Positions 7,331-15,229 of a stretch of 47,837 nucleotides of DNA are shown one piece after another (position 1 is the stretch's first letter; each line of letters opens with the position of its first letter). The notes below the pieces were generated by a model that saw nothing but the letters and a program-made list of their open reading frames with translations, ran no database searches and was not told the DNA's origin. Source of the DNA: a virus. The position numbers were made by a program, and so were the translations under genes. The stretch is from IMG/VR virus record IMGVR_UViG_3300031841_003775, positions 1 to 47,837 of that record; one strand, written 5' to 3'.

Positions 7331-7467
7331 TGCCTATCGAACAAAAGAAATGCAAGTGCGGCTGCGGTCGCACTTTCTTAGGCACAGCAAGGCGCATGTT
7401 TGCAACTGATTACTGTCGCTGCAAATGGAATCGAAAACAAAAGAAAGGGCAGGACAATGAAAACTAA
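7330..7467 (+). CDS. Small zinc-finger-like protein
   Basis: 45 residues from an ATG overlapping the previous stop (TAATG). It contains CKCGCGRTF and a later CRCKW, together a likely C4 zinc knuckle, with a very basic tail (NRKQKKGQ). Probably nucleic-acid binding; family not recognised. Confidence 0.62.
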   Translation: MPIEQKKCKCGCGRTFLGTARRMFATDYCRCKWNRKQKKGQDNEN

Positions 7468-7621
7468 ACTACTTAAATTCGCACTGGCGGCATTCTTATC
7501 ATTCTTACCGCTACCATTTATCTTTGAATGGTCGTTTATCTTCGGCAATGTATACATTCTTGTCGCAACAATGATCTGTGGCGCAACCTGGGGCCAACTA
7601 AACAAGGACGCCACCAAATGA
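7457..7621 (+). CDS. Small membrane protein
   Basis: 54 residues from the ATG at 7457, preceded by GGGCAGGACA. It has two hydrophobic stretches (about 6-22 and 27-46, LPLPFIFEWSFIFGNVYILV). It overlaps the zinc-finger gene by 11 bases and the next ATG by 4. Unknown function. Confidence 0.58.
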   Translation: MKTKLLKFALAAFLSFLPLPFIFEWSFIFGNVYILVATMICGATWGQLNKDATK

Positions 7622-7722
7622 AAACCCATAACAGAAATTACATAAGCCCTTGGATCGTCGGGTTAACGACACCGGTTATTGTTTTGGGTCTTATGTTTGC
7701 GGGGTGGGTTTATGAATTATGA
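7618..7722 (+). CDS. Tiny single-pass membrane protein
   Basis: 34 residues from an ATG overlapping the previous stop (ATGA). There is one hydrophobic helix (PWIVGLTTPVIVLGLMFAGW). The coupling to both neighbours supports it being real despite its size. Confidence 0.5.
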   Translation: MKTHNRNYISPWIVGLTTPVIVLGLMFAGWVYEL

Positions 7723-8062
7723 AGGTATGAGCAGATTTGAGATTAATAAGTGGGTATGGAGACTTACTAAGACGGGTAAAACTATGCACTGTCATGGGCC
7801 TACCATATACAAAGAAGCCACTCGATATAATGAGTTCAACCCGTGCGGAAATGCATCCGACGCATGGCCAGTAATCTTATCAACAGGAATGAGCGTTGAG
7901 TTAGCGCATCCTGACCTTTGCGGTATTGGAACTTGTACAATCTACAATCCAAGGGGTAAAGATTGGCAGTGTGACTTTGATAATAACGACGATGCTTTAT
8001 GGGCGGCTATGGTTTGTTTTCTAAAGATGAAGGATGAGCAGGATGAGCAAAACAATCTCTAA
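7712..8062 (+). CDS. NinX-like (DUF2591) phage protein
   Basis: 116 residues from the ATG at 7712. The layout resembles the DUF2591/NinX family: an N-terminal YEGMSRFEINKWVWRL helix, then FNPCGNASDAWPVILSTGMS, a short CGIGTCTIYN block and a C-terminal region with DALWAAMVCFL. The biochemical role of this family is unknown. It lies between tiny membrane-protein genes in the accessory island. Confidence 0.68.
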   Translation: MNYEGMSRFEINKWVWRLTKTGKTMHCHGPTIYKEATRYNEFNPCGNASDAWPVILSTGMSVELAHPDLCGIGTCTIYNPRGKDWQCDFDNNDDALWAAMVCFLKMKDEQDEQNNL

Positions 8063-8147
8063 AAAGAAATTCTTTGCCATAGTGCTAACAGGTATCGCGC
8101 TTTGGTCTTATGTTGTTTATCGCGGATTTAGTGAGGGGTGGATGTGA
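8043..8147 (+). CDS. Tiny basic single-pass membrane protein
   Basis: 34 residues: a basic N-terminus (SKTISKKKF) then one hydrophobic helix (FAIVLTGIALWSYVVY). It starts within the end of the DUF2591 gene after AGGATGAGCAGG and its stop overlaps the next ATG (TGATG). Found by reading between the larger genes. Confidence 0.52.
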   Translation: MSKTISKKKFFAIVLTGIALWSYVVYRGFSEGWM

Positions 8148-8359
8148 TGGAAATATACCAATACATAATTGTATTTTACTGTGTATTTACTTACGGGTGG
8201 ATGAACTCTGAAAGAAAGCGGCTATTTAAGTTCATGGTCAACGATTTACACAACGCACCACTAGGTACAACCGAGACACATTGCAAAATCTTCTCGTGGG
8301 TTTTCCATGCACTAGCTCCCTTGTGGTTTGTGTATTGGGTATTCAAGAAAGTCAATTAA
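8147..8359 (+). CDS. Small two-helix membrane protein
   Basis: 70 residues from the ATG at 8147. There is a hydrophobic segment at about 4-19 (YQYIIVFYCVFTYGW), a basic loop (SERKRLFKF) and a second segment at 49-65 (WVFHALAPLWFVYWVF). It is the last gene of the island and is followed at once by a terminator. Function unknown. Confidence 0.6.
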   Translation: MEIYQYIIVFYCVFTYGWMNSERKRLFKFMVNDLHNAPLGTTETHCKIFSWVFHALAPLWFVYWVFKKVN

Positions 8360-8362
8360 CAC

Positions 8363-8385
8363 AACCCCTCACCAGAGGGGTTTTC
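8363..8385 (+). terminator. Intrinsic terminator
   Basis: AACCCCTC (8363-8370) pairs with GAGGGGTT (8375-8382) around ACCA and is followed by TTTTCC. It closes the small-protein island. Confidence 0.85.
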
Positions 8386-8391
8386 CTTTCA

Positions 8392-8400
8392 TGCTACAAT
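8392..8400 (+). promoter_or_regulatory. Extended -10 promoter TGCTACAAT
   Basis: TG-C-TACAAT lies 35 bases upstream of the gpN-like gene, just after a terminator. The same TGnTAnAAT form recurs at 11422, 39344, 40293 and on the minus strand at 22450-22442. Confidence 0.6.
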
Positions 8401-8434
8401 ATTGGCATAAACAGCAATTAAAGAGGCTTCTTAA

Positions 8435-9685
8435 ATGGCATGGCAAGACAGGTTAGTACCATGTACCTACACCTCACCAAGTGGCGCAGAATTTACGCTG
8501 CAATATGAGGATGTAAGGCGCAAGATCAAAAAGAAAACAACCGTATTTGAGTTTGTCTCAAGCGATGATGTGTACGTGCAAGATAACTTTGCTGGTGCGA
8601 AAACTATCCCAATGACAATCTATTTTTCAGGGGAAGACCACGACACGCAGGCAAATGAGTTTTTCGAAGCGCTATCAGAGAAAGGTGCAGGTAAGCTACA
8701 GCATCCAGCCTACGGGCTGTCAACAGTTAATGCGACTGATGATATAGAGCAAGTCGATAGATTAAAAACTGGGGCTAACCAGAGCGCCTTTACTATCACT
8801 TTCATTGAGACAATTACCGATCTTTACCCTAGCGCACAGGTTAACCGCAACGAGTCAGCACAAGCGGCTAGTGCCAACTTTGATAATGTGAAAAGTGAAG
8901 AGTTTGCCGATGGTATTACTTTAGACTCAGTAGCTGAAGAGCAATCATTGATCAATGAGGTGAACGATTTTGTTGGCAACGTTGAAGAAGGATTACAGGA
9001 ATTAGTTGATAACGCAGAAGACGCGCAGAAGTTCATTAATGATGTATCGACTTCGATCACTAATGGCATTGACGTTTTAATTGGTACGCCTTTAACGCTG
9101 GCATTTCAATGCACACAACTGGTTAAGTCGGCCACCAATACTGTCGCACTTATTGGTGCAAAACTAGATTCTTATGGTGATTTGCTAGACGACATTATAG
9201 GCCCAGACAATACAACCACCACACCGACATATAACAACGTCGGTCAAAACTCAGTACAAACACAAGATCTCTTTGCATCAAGCAACGTGTCAGCGATTGC
9301 CGATAGCATCCTGGCGACGGAGTTTGAAACGCGTGATGAAGCATTAACCGCCGCTATATCAGTGCAGGATTCATTCTTCGAGTATGTGGAATGGAAAGAG
9401 CGCAACTTTGCATCGGTATCTATTGAAGATGAGGGCGCAGGCTATGAGGCGCTACTTGACCACGTAACAAAGACCGTTGACAGTGTGATTGATTCAGCTT
9501 CAACACTACAGCGCTTTAGAAATGTGGTACTCGAGCGCGATATGCTAGTGCTAGACTTTGCCTATCAGTATTTTGGCACCAGTGACAGCGATACGATTGA
9601 GAAAGTTATTTTGCTGAATGGGTTGGATAATAGTGATATTTTTACGATTGAGAAGGGTAAGCTCATGAAGTACTTGGTGAATTAA
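8435..9685 (+). CDS. Tail/DNA circulation protein (Mu gpN/gp43-like)
   Basis: 416 residues. The N-terminal about 110 residues match the DNA_circ_N type: WQDRLVPCTYTSPSGAEF, then KKKTTVFEFVSSDDVYVQD and a FSGEDHDTQANEFFEALSEKG helix. A long helical middle (130-250) and a C-terminal domain with VVLERDMLVLDFAYQYFG follow. In Mu this protein joins the tail tube to the baseplate hub. It is followed one base later by the gpP-like gene. Confidence 0.87.
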   Translation: MAWQDRLVPCTYTSPSGAEFTLQYEDVRRKIKKKTTVFEFVSSDDVYVQDNFAGAKTIPMTIYFSGEDHDTQANEFFEALSEKGAGKLQHPAYGLSTVNATDDIEQVDRLKTGANQSAFTITFIETITDLYPSAQVNRNESAQAASANFDNVKSEEFADGITLDSVAEEQSLINEVNDFVGNVEEGLQELVDNAEDAQKFINDVSTSITNGIDVLIGTPLTLAFQCTQLVKSATNTVALIGAKLDSYGDLLDDIIGPDNTTTTPTYNNVGQNSVQTQDLFASSNVSAIADSILATEFETRDEALTAAISVQDSFFEYVEWKERNFASVSIEDEGAGYEALLDHVTKTVDSVIDSASTLQRFRNVVLERDMLVLDFAYQYFGTSDSDTIEKVILLNGLDNSDIFTIEKGKLMKYLVN

Positions 9686-9686
9686 T

Positions 9687-10898
9687 ATGACAACCTACAC
9701 CGCCAAACAAGGCGAAACTTTTGAAGATGTAAGCCGCAAGGAATACGGCACAGAAGAAAGCACAGCCAAGCTACGCAAGGCCAACCCGTCAGCGGGTGCA
9801 GAGCTTGATGCGGGAACAAAGCTATTTATTCCTAAAACACCAACTAAGACAAAGATTAACCCGACACTTGATGAAGTTACGGTTTTAATTGGATCGACTG
9901 AATTTAAAAACTTTCTAGAAGTGGTGATTAGTCAGCGGTTTGATAGCTTTGATACCTGCGACATTATTGCACCGTTTGAGCCAGAAAATACGCAGTTCAG
10001 AGAACTATTCAAACCGTTTAGCTACCAATCAATAGAAGTCTTTATTGGTGAAGAATTGGTGTTTAGTGGGACTCAAATGGGCGTTAACCCATCCGTGACA
10101 GCACAAAGCCGCACTGTCACGCTGTCGGGCTACTCTCGTTGTGCAGTGATTAATGATACTTGCGTGCCTATTTCCGCTTATCCCGTCGAGGTTAGAGGCT
10201 TTAAATTAGATCGCATTGCTAAGACTATCACGGAGGTATTCCCGTTTGACGTTGTTGTTGATGCTGATGTGGGCGCATCGTTTAACGTGGCCACCATCAA
10301 GCCTGACAAGCGAGTGGCACCCTACCTAACTGAGCTGGCCAAGCAGCGCGACATTGTCATCACTAACAACTTGGAAGGTAATTTGCTTTTAACTAAAGCG
10401 AGCGAATCTGAAAGCGTGGCGTTTTTGAAAGATAACCAACCGCCATTATTGTCAGTGGTGCCGCAATTCAGTGAGCAAAGTTATTACAGCGATTACACGG
10501 CGATATTGCCCGTTATTATTCGCCAGAATCCAACCAGTTACACGGCAAAGAATCGCAAGCTTACGAACTCGCTACGAGTAGATAACTACATGGCGACCGA
10601 TTCATTTAATGGCGATGAAAAAACCGTTGCTGTAAGCCGCAGGGCGCGAGGTTTGGCTAATTCAATTCGTTATTCGTGCGAACTGGCAACGTTACGCGAT
10701 CCGCAAGGTGACTTGTACGCGGTTAATACGTTTGTGAACATTCAAGCGCCAACCGCGATGGTTTATCGTGATACTAAGATGTTCGTGCGAGGCGTTACAA
10801 TGTCACTAACCCCAAATGCAAGAACATGCGCTTTAGAGTTGACGCTACCAGAAGCTTACAATGGTGAAGATGTGGAGGTTTTACCGTGGGAAGAATAA
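9687..10898 (+). CDS. Baseplate hub protein (Mu gpP/gp44-like) with LysM domain
   Basis: 403 residues. Residues 1-50 form a LysM-like peptidoglycan-binding motif (YTAKQGETFEDVSRKEYG to LFIP). The rest matches the gp44/gpP hub: VTVLIGSTEFKNFLEVVISQ, FSGTQMGVNPSVTAQSRTVT and late RARGLANSIRYSCEL. The trimeric hub carries the spike encoded after the structured-RNA region. The N-terminal LysM is an addition relative to Mu gpP and may touch the cell wall or simply fold into the hub. An intrinsic terminator follows. Confidence 0.87.
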   Translation: MTTYTAKQGETFEDVSRKEYGTEESTAKLRKANPSAGAELDAGTKLFIPKTPTKTKINPTLDEVTVLIGSTEFKNFLEVVISQRFDSFDTCDIIAPFEPENTQFRELFKPFSYQSIEVFIGEELVFSGTQMGVNPSVTAQSRTVTLSGYSRCAVINDTCVPISAYPVEVRGFKLDRIAKTITEVFPFDVVVDADVGASFNVATIKPDKRVAPYLTELAKQRDIVITNNLEGNLLLTKASESESVAFLKDNQPPLLSVVPQFSEQSYYSDYTAILPVIIRQNPTSYTAKNRKLTNSLRVDNYMATDSFNGDEKTVAVSRRARGLANSIRYSCELATLRDPQGDLYAVNTFVNIQAPTAMVYRDTKMFVRGVTMSLTPNARTCALELTLPEAYNGEDVEVLPWEE

Positions 10899-10909
10899 AT
10901 TTAATCGTA

Positions 10910-10946
10910 AAAATCGATTGATAACTAAATATTAATCGATTTTATT
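10910..10946 (+). terminator. AU-rich intrinsic terminator
   Basis: A perfect 10-bp inverted repeat AAAATCGATT (10910-10919)/AATCGATTTT (10934-10943), 14-base loop, 12 bases after the hub gene stop. It isolates the following non-coding stretch from the gene upstream. Confidence 0.65.
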
Positions 10947-10974
10947 CACTAGATTTATTTTTCGCGATGGTGTT

Positions 10975-11416
10975 TAATTAAGACCTAAGCAAGAGGTAGT
11001 TTCTTTTAATTTAACCCAAGTGGTGATTATCATGAATCTGTCTATGTAATGTAGACCTCGCACCTTTCGCCCTAGAGATAGGGCAATAAAACACTTTGCA
11101 AGTGTTGAGTTTATGGGTAGTGAATCACTTTACGAGCCCCGACCTAGTCGGACAAGCCAAAATAAGTTAGAACCCAAGACTTGTGAGATTCAAGTCAACT
11201 TGCAAAGTGCTTTAGCTTAAAATAAGTAGTTTTCATTGTTGGACGCGGTTATTTTAAATCATTTAAAATAAATGCAAATGATGAATCAAATGGAGAGATG
11301 CGTTTAGTAGCGTAATCACCCGAAGGTGTATCACGACCTAGTAATCAAACGTGCGTTGTAACTCTTGCAACGATTACCAATTAGAGCTTCTAAGCCGTCT
11401 TCGTGACGGCTTTTTT
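10975..11416 (+). ncRNA. Candidate large structured phage RNA (~440 nt)
   Basis: No credible gene fits between 10899 and 11455, yet the stretch is dense in helices. These include GTCTA/TAGAC (11040-11056), GCCCTA-GAGA-TAGGGC with a GNRA tetraloop (11069-11084), and a 12-bp long-range helix (11092-11103 with 11198-11209). That helix encloses TGGGT/ACCCA (11114-11118/11172-11176), CCGAC-CTA-GTCGG (11139-11151) and GACTTG/CAAGTC (11178-11196). Downstream lie a 10-bp AU hairpin (11249-11271), CACC-CGAA-GGTG (11317-11328), a stacked GTAAT/ATTAC plus CGTTG/CAACG hairpin (11341-11377) and a perfect terminator. Size and architecture recall the large phage RNAs GOLLD and ROOL, but I cannot match either consensus. 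The 5' end is approximate; TGTTTAAT (10971-10978) may be its -10 region. Function unknown. Confidence 0.68.
11393..11416 (+). terminator. Perfect intrinsic terminator of the structured RNA
   Basis: AGCCGTC (11393-11399), loop TTCGT, GACGGCT (11405-11411) and a six-T run. It ends the non-coding element 40 bases before the spike gene, whose own promoter follows. Confidence 0.92.
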
Positions 11417-11421
11417 GTGCG

Positions 11422-11430
11422 TGTTACAAT
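11422..11430 (+). promoter_or_regulatory. Extended -10 promoter TGTTACAAT
   Basis: TG-T-TACAAT lies just after the terminator and 25 bases upstream of the spike start. It restarts transcription for the spike gene, the same arrangement as at 8363-8400. Confidence 0.6.
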
Positions 11431-11455
11431 AAAGAAAAACGCAGGATTTATAACT

Positions 11456-12115
11456 ATGGGAAGAATAACAAGAGTATTAAATAACTCGCCAGAAAACAGA
11501 GTTAAGGCAGATCGCAACGGTGGCGATATCAATGAAATGGAACACCTACAGCCACTAGGTGACGATTCAAAGCCACTGCCACAAGATGACGGATGGAGCG
11601 ATCGCACTAGCGAGAATGGCAATGACGTTTACTTTGGTGCGTTTGATTACGACAATAAGATTGCAGTTGCAGGTGAAAAACGCACATACGCCCGTAACGC
11701 TGACGGCGTACCAGTTAACCACGTCTATTTAAAGAAAGACGGCACAATCATTATCGCCAATGACAGCTATAGCAAGACGATTAACCCAGACGGTTCATTT
11801 GTTGAGACTAACGGCAGTTATAGTAAGTCAGTTAACGCGGATGGCTCATGGTCTGAAACTAATGGCGCTTATACTCAATCGGTTGAAGCTAGTGGGGCAA
11901 TGACGCAAACGGGTCAGGTGTTTAACCTAAACGGATTTATCATTAATCCTGACGGATCGGCGACTTCACCAGTTAGCGTTGGCGCACCTACTGTCAATGG
12001 TACAACTTCGTTAACTGTTGCAGGTAAAGAGCAGAATGGACACGTACATGCTGCGGGCGGCTACCTAGACGCAGAAGGCAGACCAATTACTGGTAATAGT
12101 GGATCGCAACCATAA
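11456..12115 (+). CDS. Baseplate spike protein (Mu gp45 / P2 gpV-like)
   Basis: 219 residues from the ATG at 11456 (GCAGGA upstream; an in-frame ATG at 11351 lies inside the structured RNA and is unlikely). The N-terminal OB-like part starts GRITRVLNNSPENRVKADRN. Residues about 100-165 hold three beta repeats ending in PDGSF, ADGSW and SGAM, a triple-stranded beta-helix shaft. The tip carries GHVHAAGG, matching the HxH metal site of gpV-type spikes. The protein pierces the outer membrane. It lacks a lysozyme domain. Confidence 0.85.
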   Translation: MGRITRVLNNSPENRVKADRNGGDINEMEHLQPLGDDSKPLPQDDGWSDRTSENGNDVYFGAFDYDNKIAVAGEKRTYARNADGVPVNHVYLKKDGTIIIANDSYSKTINPDGSFVETNGSYSKSVNADGSWSETNGAYTQSVEASGAMTQTGQVFNLNGFIINPDGSATSPVSVGAPTVNGTTSLTVAGKEQNGHVHAAGGYLDAEGRPITGNSGSQP

Positions 12116-12127
12116 ATAAAATAAATG

Positions 12128-12170
12128 CAATAACTGACTTGATTTTACTCATTAGGTCGGTTATTGTGTT
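12128..12170 (+). terminator. Probable terminator after spike gene
   Basis: CAATAACTGAC (12128-12138) pairs with GTCGGTTATTG (12156-12166, one G-U), 17-base loop, followed by TGTTTG. The U-tract is weak. Confidence 0.5.
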
Positions 12171-12198
12171 TGTAGGTTAATAAACAGGACAATGAAAG

Positions 12199-12969
12199 AT
12201 GAAGACATTCGAAACAGAAAAACATAACATTCCAGAGGGTGCGACTCATTACTTTGATGAGACTAGTGATGAGCATTTTGCGTGGTGGAATGATGACAAT
12301 CAGATGTTACTAGACCCTGAGAATGCAAATGAATGGGTAGTGCCTAACGCATATGATGACGTTAGTAGCCCAATTCCAATCCCACAAACCAACATAGAAA
12401 CACCAGAAGAGAAAGAGGCGCTTGACCTGATCGACACTACGCCGCATCAAGCGGCAAGTTTAACATTGCGAGAATCTAACGCCCATGATGTGCTTAATGA
12501 TGCAGTCGATGGGGTTATGATGAGTGAGGAGATTATTCCTCGCGAACACCTAGTAAAAATGGTTGAGCAGCAAACTATCGCTATGAAGTGTCTGAATGAT
12601 GAGCTGAACGCGCTACGAGATGGCGAACCTGAGTGGAAGAATGGTGATGAAGTTGTCATAAGCTCAAAGAGTAAAAGTCAGTGGTTTGTTGTTGGTGTTA
12701 GCCCTATAAGAAAAACATCGACTGTGTGTGTGTCCAATACAGGTGAGCTAAAATCGTTTCATACCAATCAACTATCCAAGCCAGAAACCCCACAACAACA
12801 CGAAGAGCGCGAGCGATTGGAGGCGGCTTATGATTTGTATCTCATTAGATGCCACGCAGTTAATCACCCAATTGTGTATGAGCTCCACGAGCTCAAGTCA
12901 GCACCTGAAGCTATTGATGGGTGGCTAGCCATCGTAGACAAAACAGGCTACCGCAAGGAGTCAAACTAA
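12199..12969 (+). CDS. Hypothetical accessory protein
   Basis: 256 residues, acidic, no signal or membrane segment. Its N-terminal 60 residues (NIPEGATHYFDETSDEHFAWW) look like a repeated phage motif found in small early proteins. The middle is helical (EHLVKMVEQQTIAMKCLNDE). A beta block GDEVVISSKSKSQWFVVGV and a C-terminal helical segment follow. It heads a four-gene island inserted between spike and gp46 genes. Not recognised as a tail part. Confidence 0.65.
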   Translation: MKTFETEKHNIPEGATHYFDETSDEHFAWWNDDNQMLLDPENANEWVVPNAYDDVSSPIPIPQTNIETPEEKEALDLIDTTPHQAASLTLRESNAHDVLNDAVDGVMMSEEIIPREHLVKMVEQQTIAMKCLNDELNALRDGEPEWKNGDEVVISSKSKSQWFVVGVSPIRKTSTVCVSNTGELKSFHTNQLSKPETPQQHEERERLEAAYDLYLIRCHAVNHPIVYELHELKSAPEAIDGWLAIVDKTGYRKESN

Positions 12970-13196
12970 TGAACAACCTACACACAGTATTGTTAATCAT
13001 GATTGGCACGTACGTATGTGCAGCAAACCCAGAGCCATTCATTACCGAGCTTGGCGAGTATGATTGGTCACTTGGCGTTGTATTGGCTGTCGCAATGTTT
13101 GGTGTGCTGTCACTATTAGACCTAGCGATTGTTGGCGCTAAACATGCTTATGCTATTGGTCGTCACTTATACGCAAAATGGAGACTATCAAAATGA
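12969..13196 (+). CDS. Small two-helix membrane protein
   Basis: 75 residues from an ATG overlapping the previous stop (TAATG). It has hydrophobic segments at about 4-18 and 33-55 (SLGVVLAVAMFGVLSLLDLA) and a basic C-terminus (YAKWRLSK). Unknown function within the accessory island. Confidence 0.62.
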   Translation: MNNLHTVLLIMIGTYVCAANPEPFITELGEYDWSLGVVLAVAMFGVLSLLDLAIVGAKHAYAIGRHLYAKWRLSK

Positions 13197-13381
13197 ACCG
13201 ACAAAACATACTCCAACAAGAAACCATGAAGCGCTTTCACTCCGTACCGAAAGCAAAAACGGACGTTAAGCCATCGCAAAAGATGATCAAGACAATGCAA
13301 CTTCGAAAGCGCATTGAAGTGATCGAAGAGGCGAGAGCGCTAGGGTGTAGTGTTGATGAATTGTATATGGGTGGTGTGTGA
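13193..13381 (+). CDS. Small basic hypothetical protein
   Basis: 62 residues overlapping its neighbours by four bases each (ATGA). It is strongly basic in the first 45 residues (KRFHSVPKAKTDVKPSQK, QLRKRIEVIEEAR), then ends LGCSVDELYMGGV. It may bind nucleic acid; no family recognised. Confidence 0.58.
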   Translation: MNRQNILQQETMKRFHSVPKAKTDVKPSQKMIKTMQLRKRIEVIEEARALGCSVDELYMGGV

Positions 13382-13533
13382 TGGAGGGCAAACCAGAAGC
13401 CAACAATAAACCACCAAGCGAAGCGGAAATGGCACCTAAAGATGATGGCGACAATAAGAGCGCGGCAATAGAGATTGTTCTCAAGAAGCCAATAAACAGC
13501 ATTGCTGTTTCATCTTCCTTTTTGATTAAATGA
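13381..13533 (+). CDS. Small hypothetical protein
   Basis: 50 residues starting at an ATG overlapping the preceding stop (TGATG). The first half is disordered and charged (KPEANNKPPSEAEMAPKDD). The second half has one possible beta pair (AIEIVLKKPINSIAVSSSF). Identity is unknown, but the coupling and the terminator directly after its stop support it. Confidence 0.5.
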   Translation: MEGKPEANNKPPSEAEMAPKDDGDNKSAAIEIVLKKPINSIAVSSSFLIK

Positions 13534-13540
13534 AACACAA

Positions 13541-13565
13541 AGCCCCTCCCTATAGGGGCTTTTCA
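13541..13565 (+). terminator. Intrinsic terminator
   Basis: AAGCCCCT (13541-13548) pairs with AGGGGCTT (13555-13562) around CCCTAT and is followed by TTTT. It closes the accessory island 12199-13533. Confidence 0.86.
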
Positions 13566-13591
13566 TACCCCATAGCCTTTAGTGTATACTT
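13563..13591 (+). promoter_or_regulatory. Promoter for gp46-48 genes
   Basis: TTCATA (13563-13568), 17-bp spacer, TATACT (13586-13591), 30 bases upstream of the gp46-like start. The -35 overlaps the terminator's T-run, so termination and restart are fused. Confidence 0.58.
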
Positions 13592-13620
13592 AACCCATTA
13601 CACAACAACAAGGCGATAAG

Positions 13621-14034
13621 ATGGCAAACCAAGACGGTGACGTTTTACTTTTCCAAACGCTAAACGATGGCAATATCAACATTCAAAACGGCATTGTCCA
13701 AATGACTGAGGGGTTAGAAACGGCGGTTTATATGTCGCTATTCTCGCCTGATGATTGGTTTGGCAATGAGGCTGTCGATACACCCGAGGAAAAGTTATCC
13801 TCACAAACTGAGCAAGTGATCAACAATAAGCCTCAGTCCTCAAAAAACTATCAACTGCTAGTGCAAGCGGTAGAAGCAGATCTAAAGTGGCTTGTCAGCA
13901 ATGGCAACGCTAACAGCATAGACGTGTCTGTTACTTCTGGTGGTCTAAACCGTGTTATGATTAGCATAACTATTGAGCAGGATTCTAGCTCAAATAACAT
14001 CACTTTACCTGTTGAGTGGGGAGCTAATGGCTAG
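13621..14034 (+). CDS. Baseplate wedge protein (Mu gp46 / gp25-like)
   Basis: 137 residues, matching the GP46 family: MANQDGDVLLFQTLNDGNIN, then VYMSLFSPDDWFGNEA and the ending ITIEQDSSSNNITLPVEWGANG. It is the small lysozyme-fold wedge component that contacts sheath and gp47. It overlaps the next gene by eight bases. Confidence 0.87.
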   Translation: MANQDGDVLLFQTLNDGNINIQNGIVQMTEGLETAVYMSLFSPDDWFGNEAVDTPEEKLSSQTEQVINNKPQSSKNYQLLVQAVEADLKWLVSNGNANSIDVSVTSGGLNRVMISITIEQDSSSNNITLPVEWGANG

Positions 14035-15220
14035 AACAATCAAAGAAATATCTAACAGCATCATTGCGCAGTTAGAGTCCGTGCTAAACCAAAAAATACC
14101 ACTGTTGCAAAAGTCATTTATGCGAGCGCACAGCCAAGCTACGGCAAGTGTTTTTGTGATGCTTGAACACTATTCAACATTCATGCTTAAACAGTGGTTT
14201 GTGTCTACGTGCTCCAGTGAAGATATCAAAGTGCTTGGCCTAACGGTTAACCCGCTTAACTTCTGGGGTAACTTGATTGGGCTTGATGGCAGAAAAGCAG
14301 GACAACGCGCAGAGCACACGATTAGCGTAACAGTGGAGCAGTTGGGTGGAACGCTCGATGCTGGCACACAATTACAATCATCACAGAATGGTTTTACTTA
14401 CATCACCACACGAGCTTATATCCTAACCACTAACCCAATTGAGTTAACGGTCAAAGCTGCTGACGATCCAACTTTTAATAACGGTATCGGTGCAAACGGT
14501 AACTTAGCTGATGGTGCTGAGGTGTCTTTTGTTAACCCATTGGCGGAAGTTGGCAAGATAGCAACCGTGACAGGGCAACTTGTGACAGGTGCAGACCCAG
14601 AAACAACCGCGTCATATCGTAAGCGCGTACAGAAAGCGTTTAGACGACGTAAGCAGGGTGGCGCATATATTGACTATCAAATCTGGGGCGAAGAGGTAGA
14701 CGGCATATCTAATGTGTACCCATATACTGGCGCACCGATGGAGGTGGACGTTTACGCTGAAGCGACCGTTGCAAGCAGTGGCGATCCAGACGGGATACCA
14801 ACACCAACGCAGCTGCAAGAAGTGTACGACTCAATTGAATTTGACAGTAACGGCAAAGCATCACGCCGACCTGTAGGTGTGTTTGTGAATGTATTTCCAA
14901 TTACTCGTACTGGATTCACTGTTGCAGTGTCTGGACTTTCTGTGAGCAATCAAGCGCAGATACAAGCGGATATTGAGGAAGGTTTAACGGATTACTTCCT
15001 AGATGCTGAACCTTTCATTACTGGCTTGTCAGTGCCACCACGCACCGACTTGATATCTAAGATTGCGGTCGAAGGTGTGATCAACGATATCGTGAGAGCT
15101 AACAACGGCACATTCATTGGTGCAAGTGTTTACCTATACCAGACTGGTGCAGGTGTCGATCCAAGTTATCAACTAGGCACAGGCGAGAAAGCAAAGCTTG
15201 TTTCTATCTCGTTTGTGTAG
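14027..15220 (+). CDS. Baseplate J-like wedge protein (Mu gp47)
   Basis: 397 residues from the ATG at 14027 inside the end of gp46. The region at about 70-110 has LGLTVNPLNFWGNLIGLDG and the region at about 185-260 carries the conserved DPETTASYRKRVQKAF...GGAYIDYQIWGEEVDGISNVYPYTG core of Baseplate_J proteins. The C-terminal third is alternating beta/helix. It forms the wedge ring with gp46 and gp48. Confidence 0.92.
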   Translation: MARTIKEISNSIIAQLESVLNQKIPLLQKSFMRAHSQATASVFVMLEHYSTFMLKQWFVSTCSSEDIKVLGLTVNPLNFWGNLIGLDGRKAGQRAEHTISVTVEQLGGTLDAGTQLQSSQNGFTYITTRAYILTTNPIELTVKAADDPTFNNGIGANGNLADGAEVSFVNPLAEVGKIATVTGQLVTGADPETTASYRKRVQKAFRRRKQGGAYIDYQIWGEEVDGISNVYPYTGAPMEVDVYAEATVASSGDPDGIPTPTQLQEVYDSIEFDSNGKASRRPVGVFVNVFPITRTGFTVAVSGLSVSNQAQIQADIEEGLTDYFLDAEPFITGLSVPPRTDLISKIAVEGVINDIVRANNGTFIGASVYLYQTGAGVDPSYQLGTGEKAKLVSISFV

Positions 15221-15229
15221 GGTGATGAT

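Noticed and set aside
10975-11416. Group I intron or hammerhead/twister ribozyme in the structured region
   Set aside because: It lies between two complete genes and not inside one. I see no CTGANGA/GAAA hammerhead core and could not place the group I P7/G-binding core.
11351-11455. Longer start for the spike gene at 11351
   Set aside because: It would place coding sequence across the 11341-11377 hairpin and the 11393-11416 terminator; the ATG at 11456 has a GCAGGA site and matches spike N-termini.
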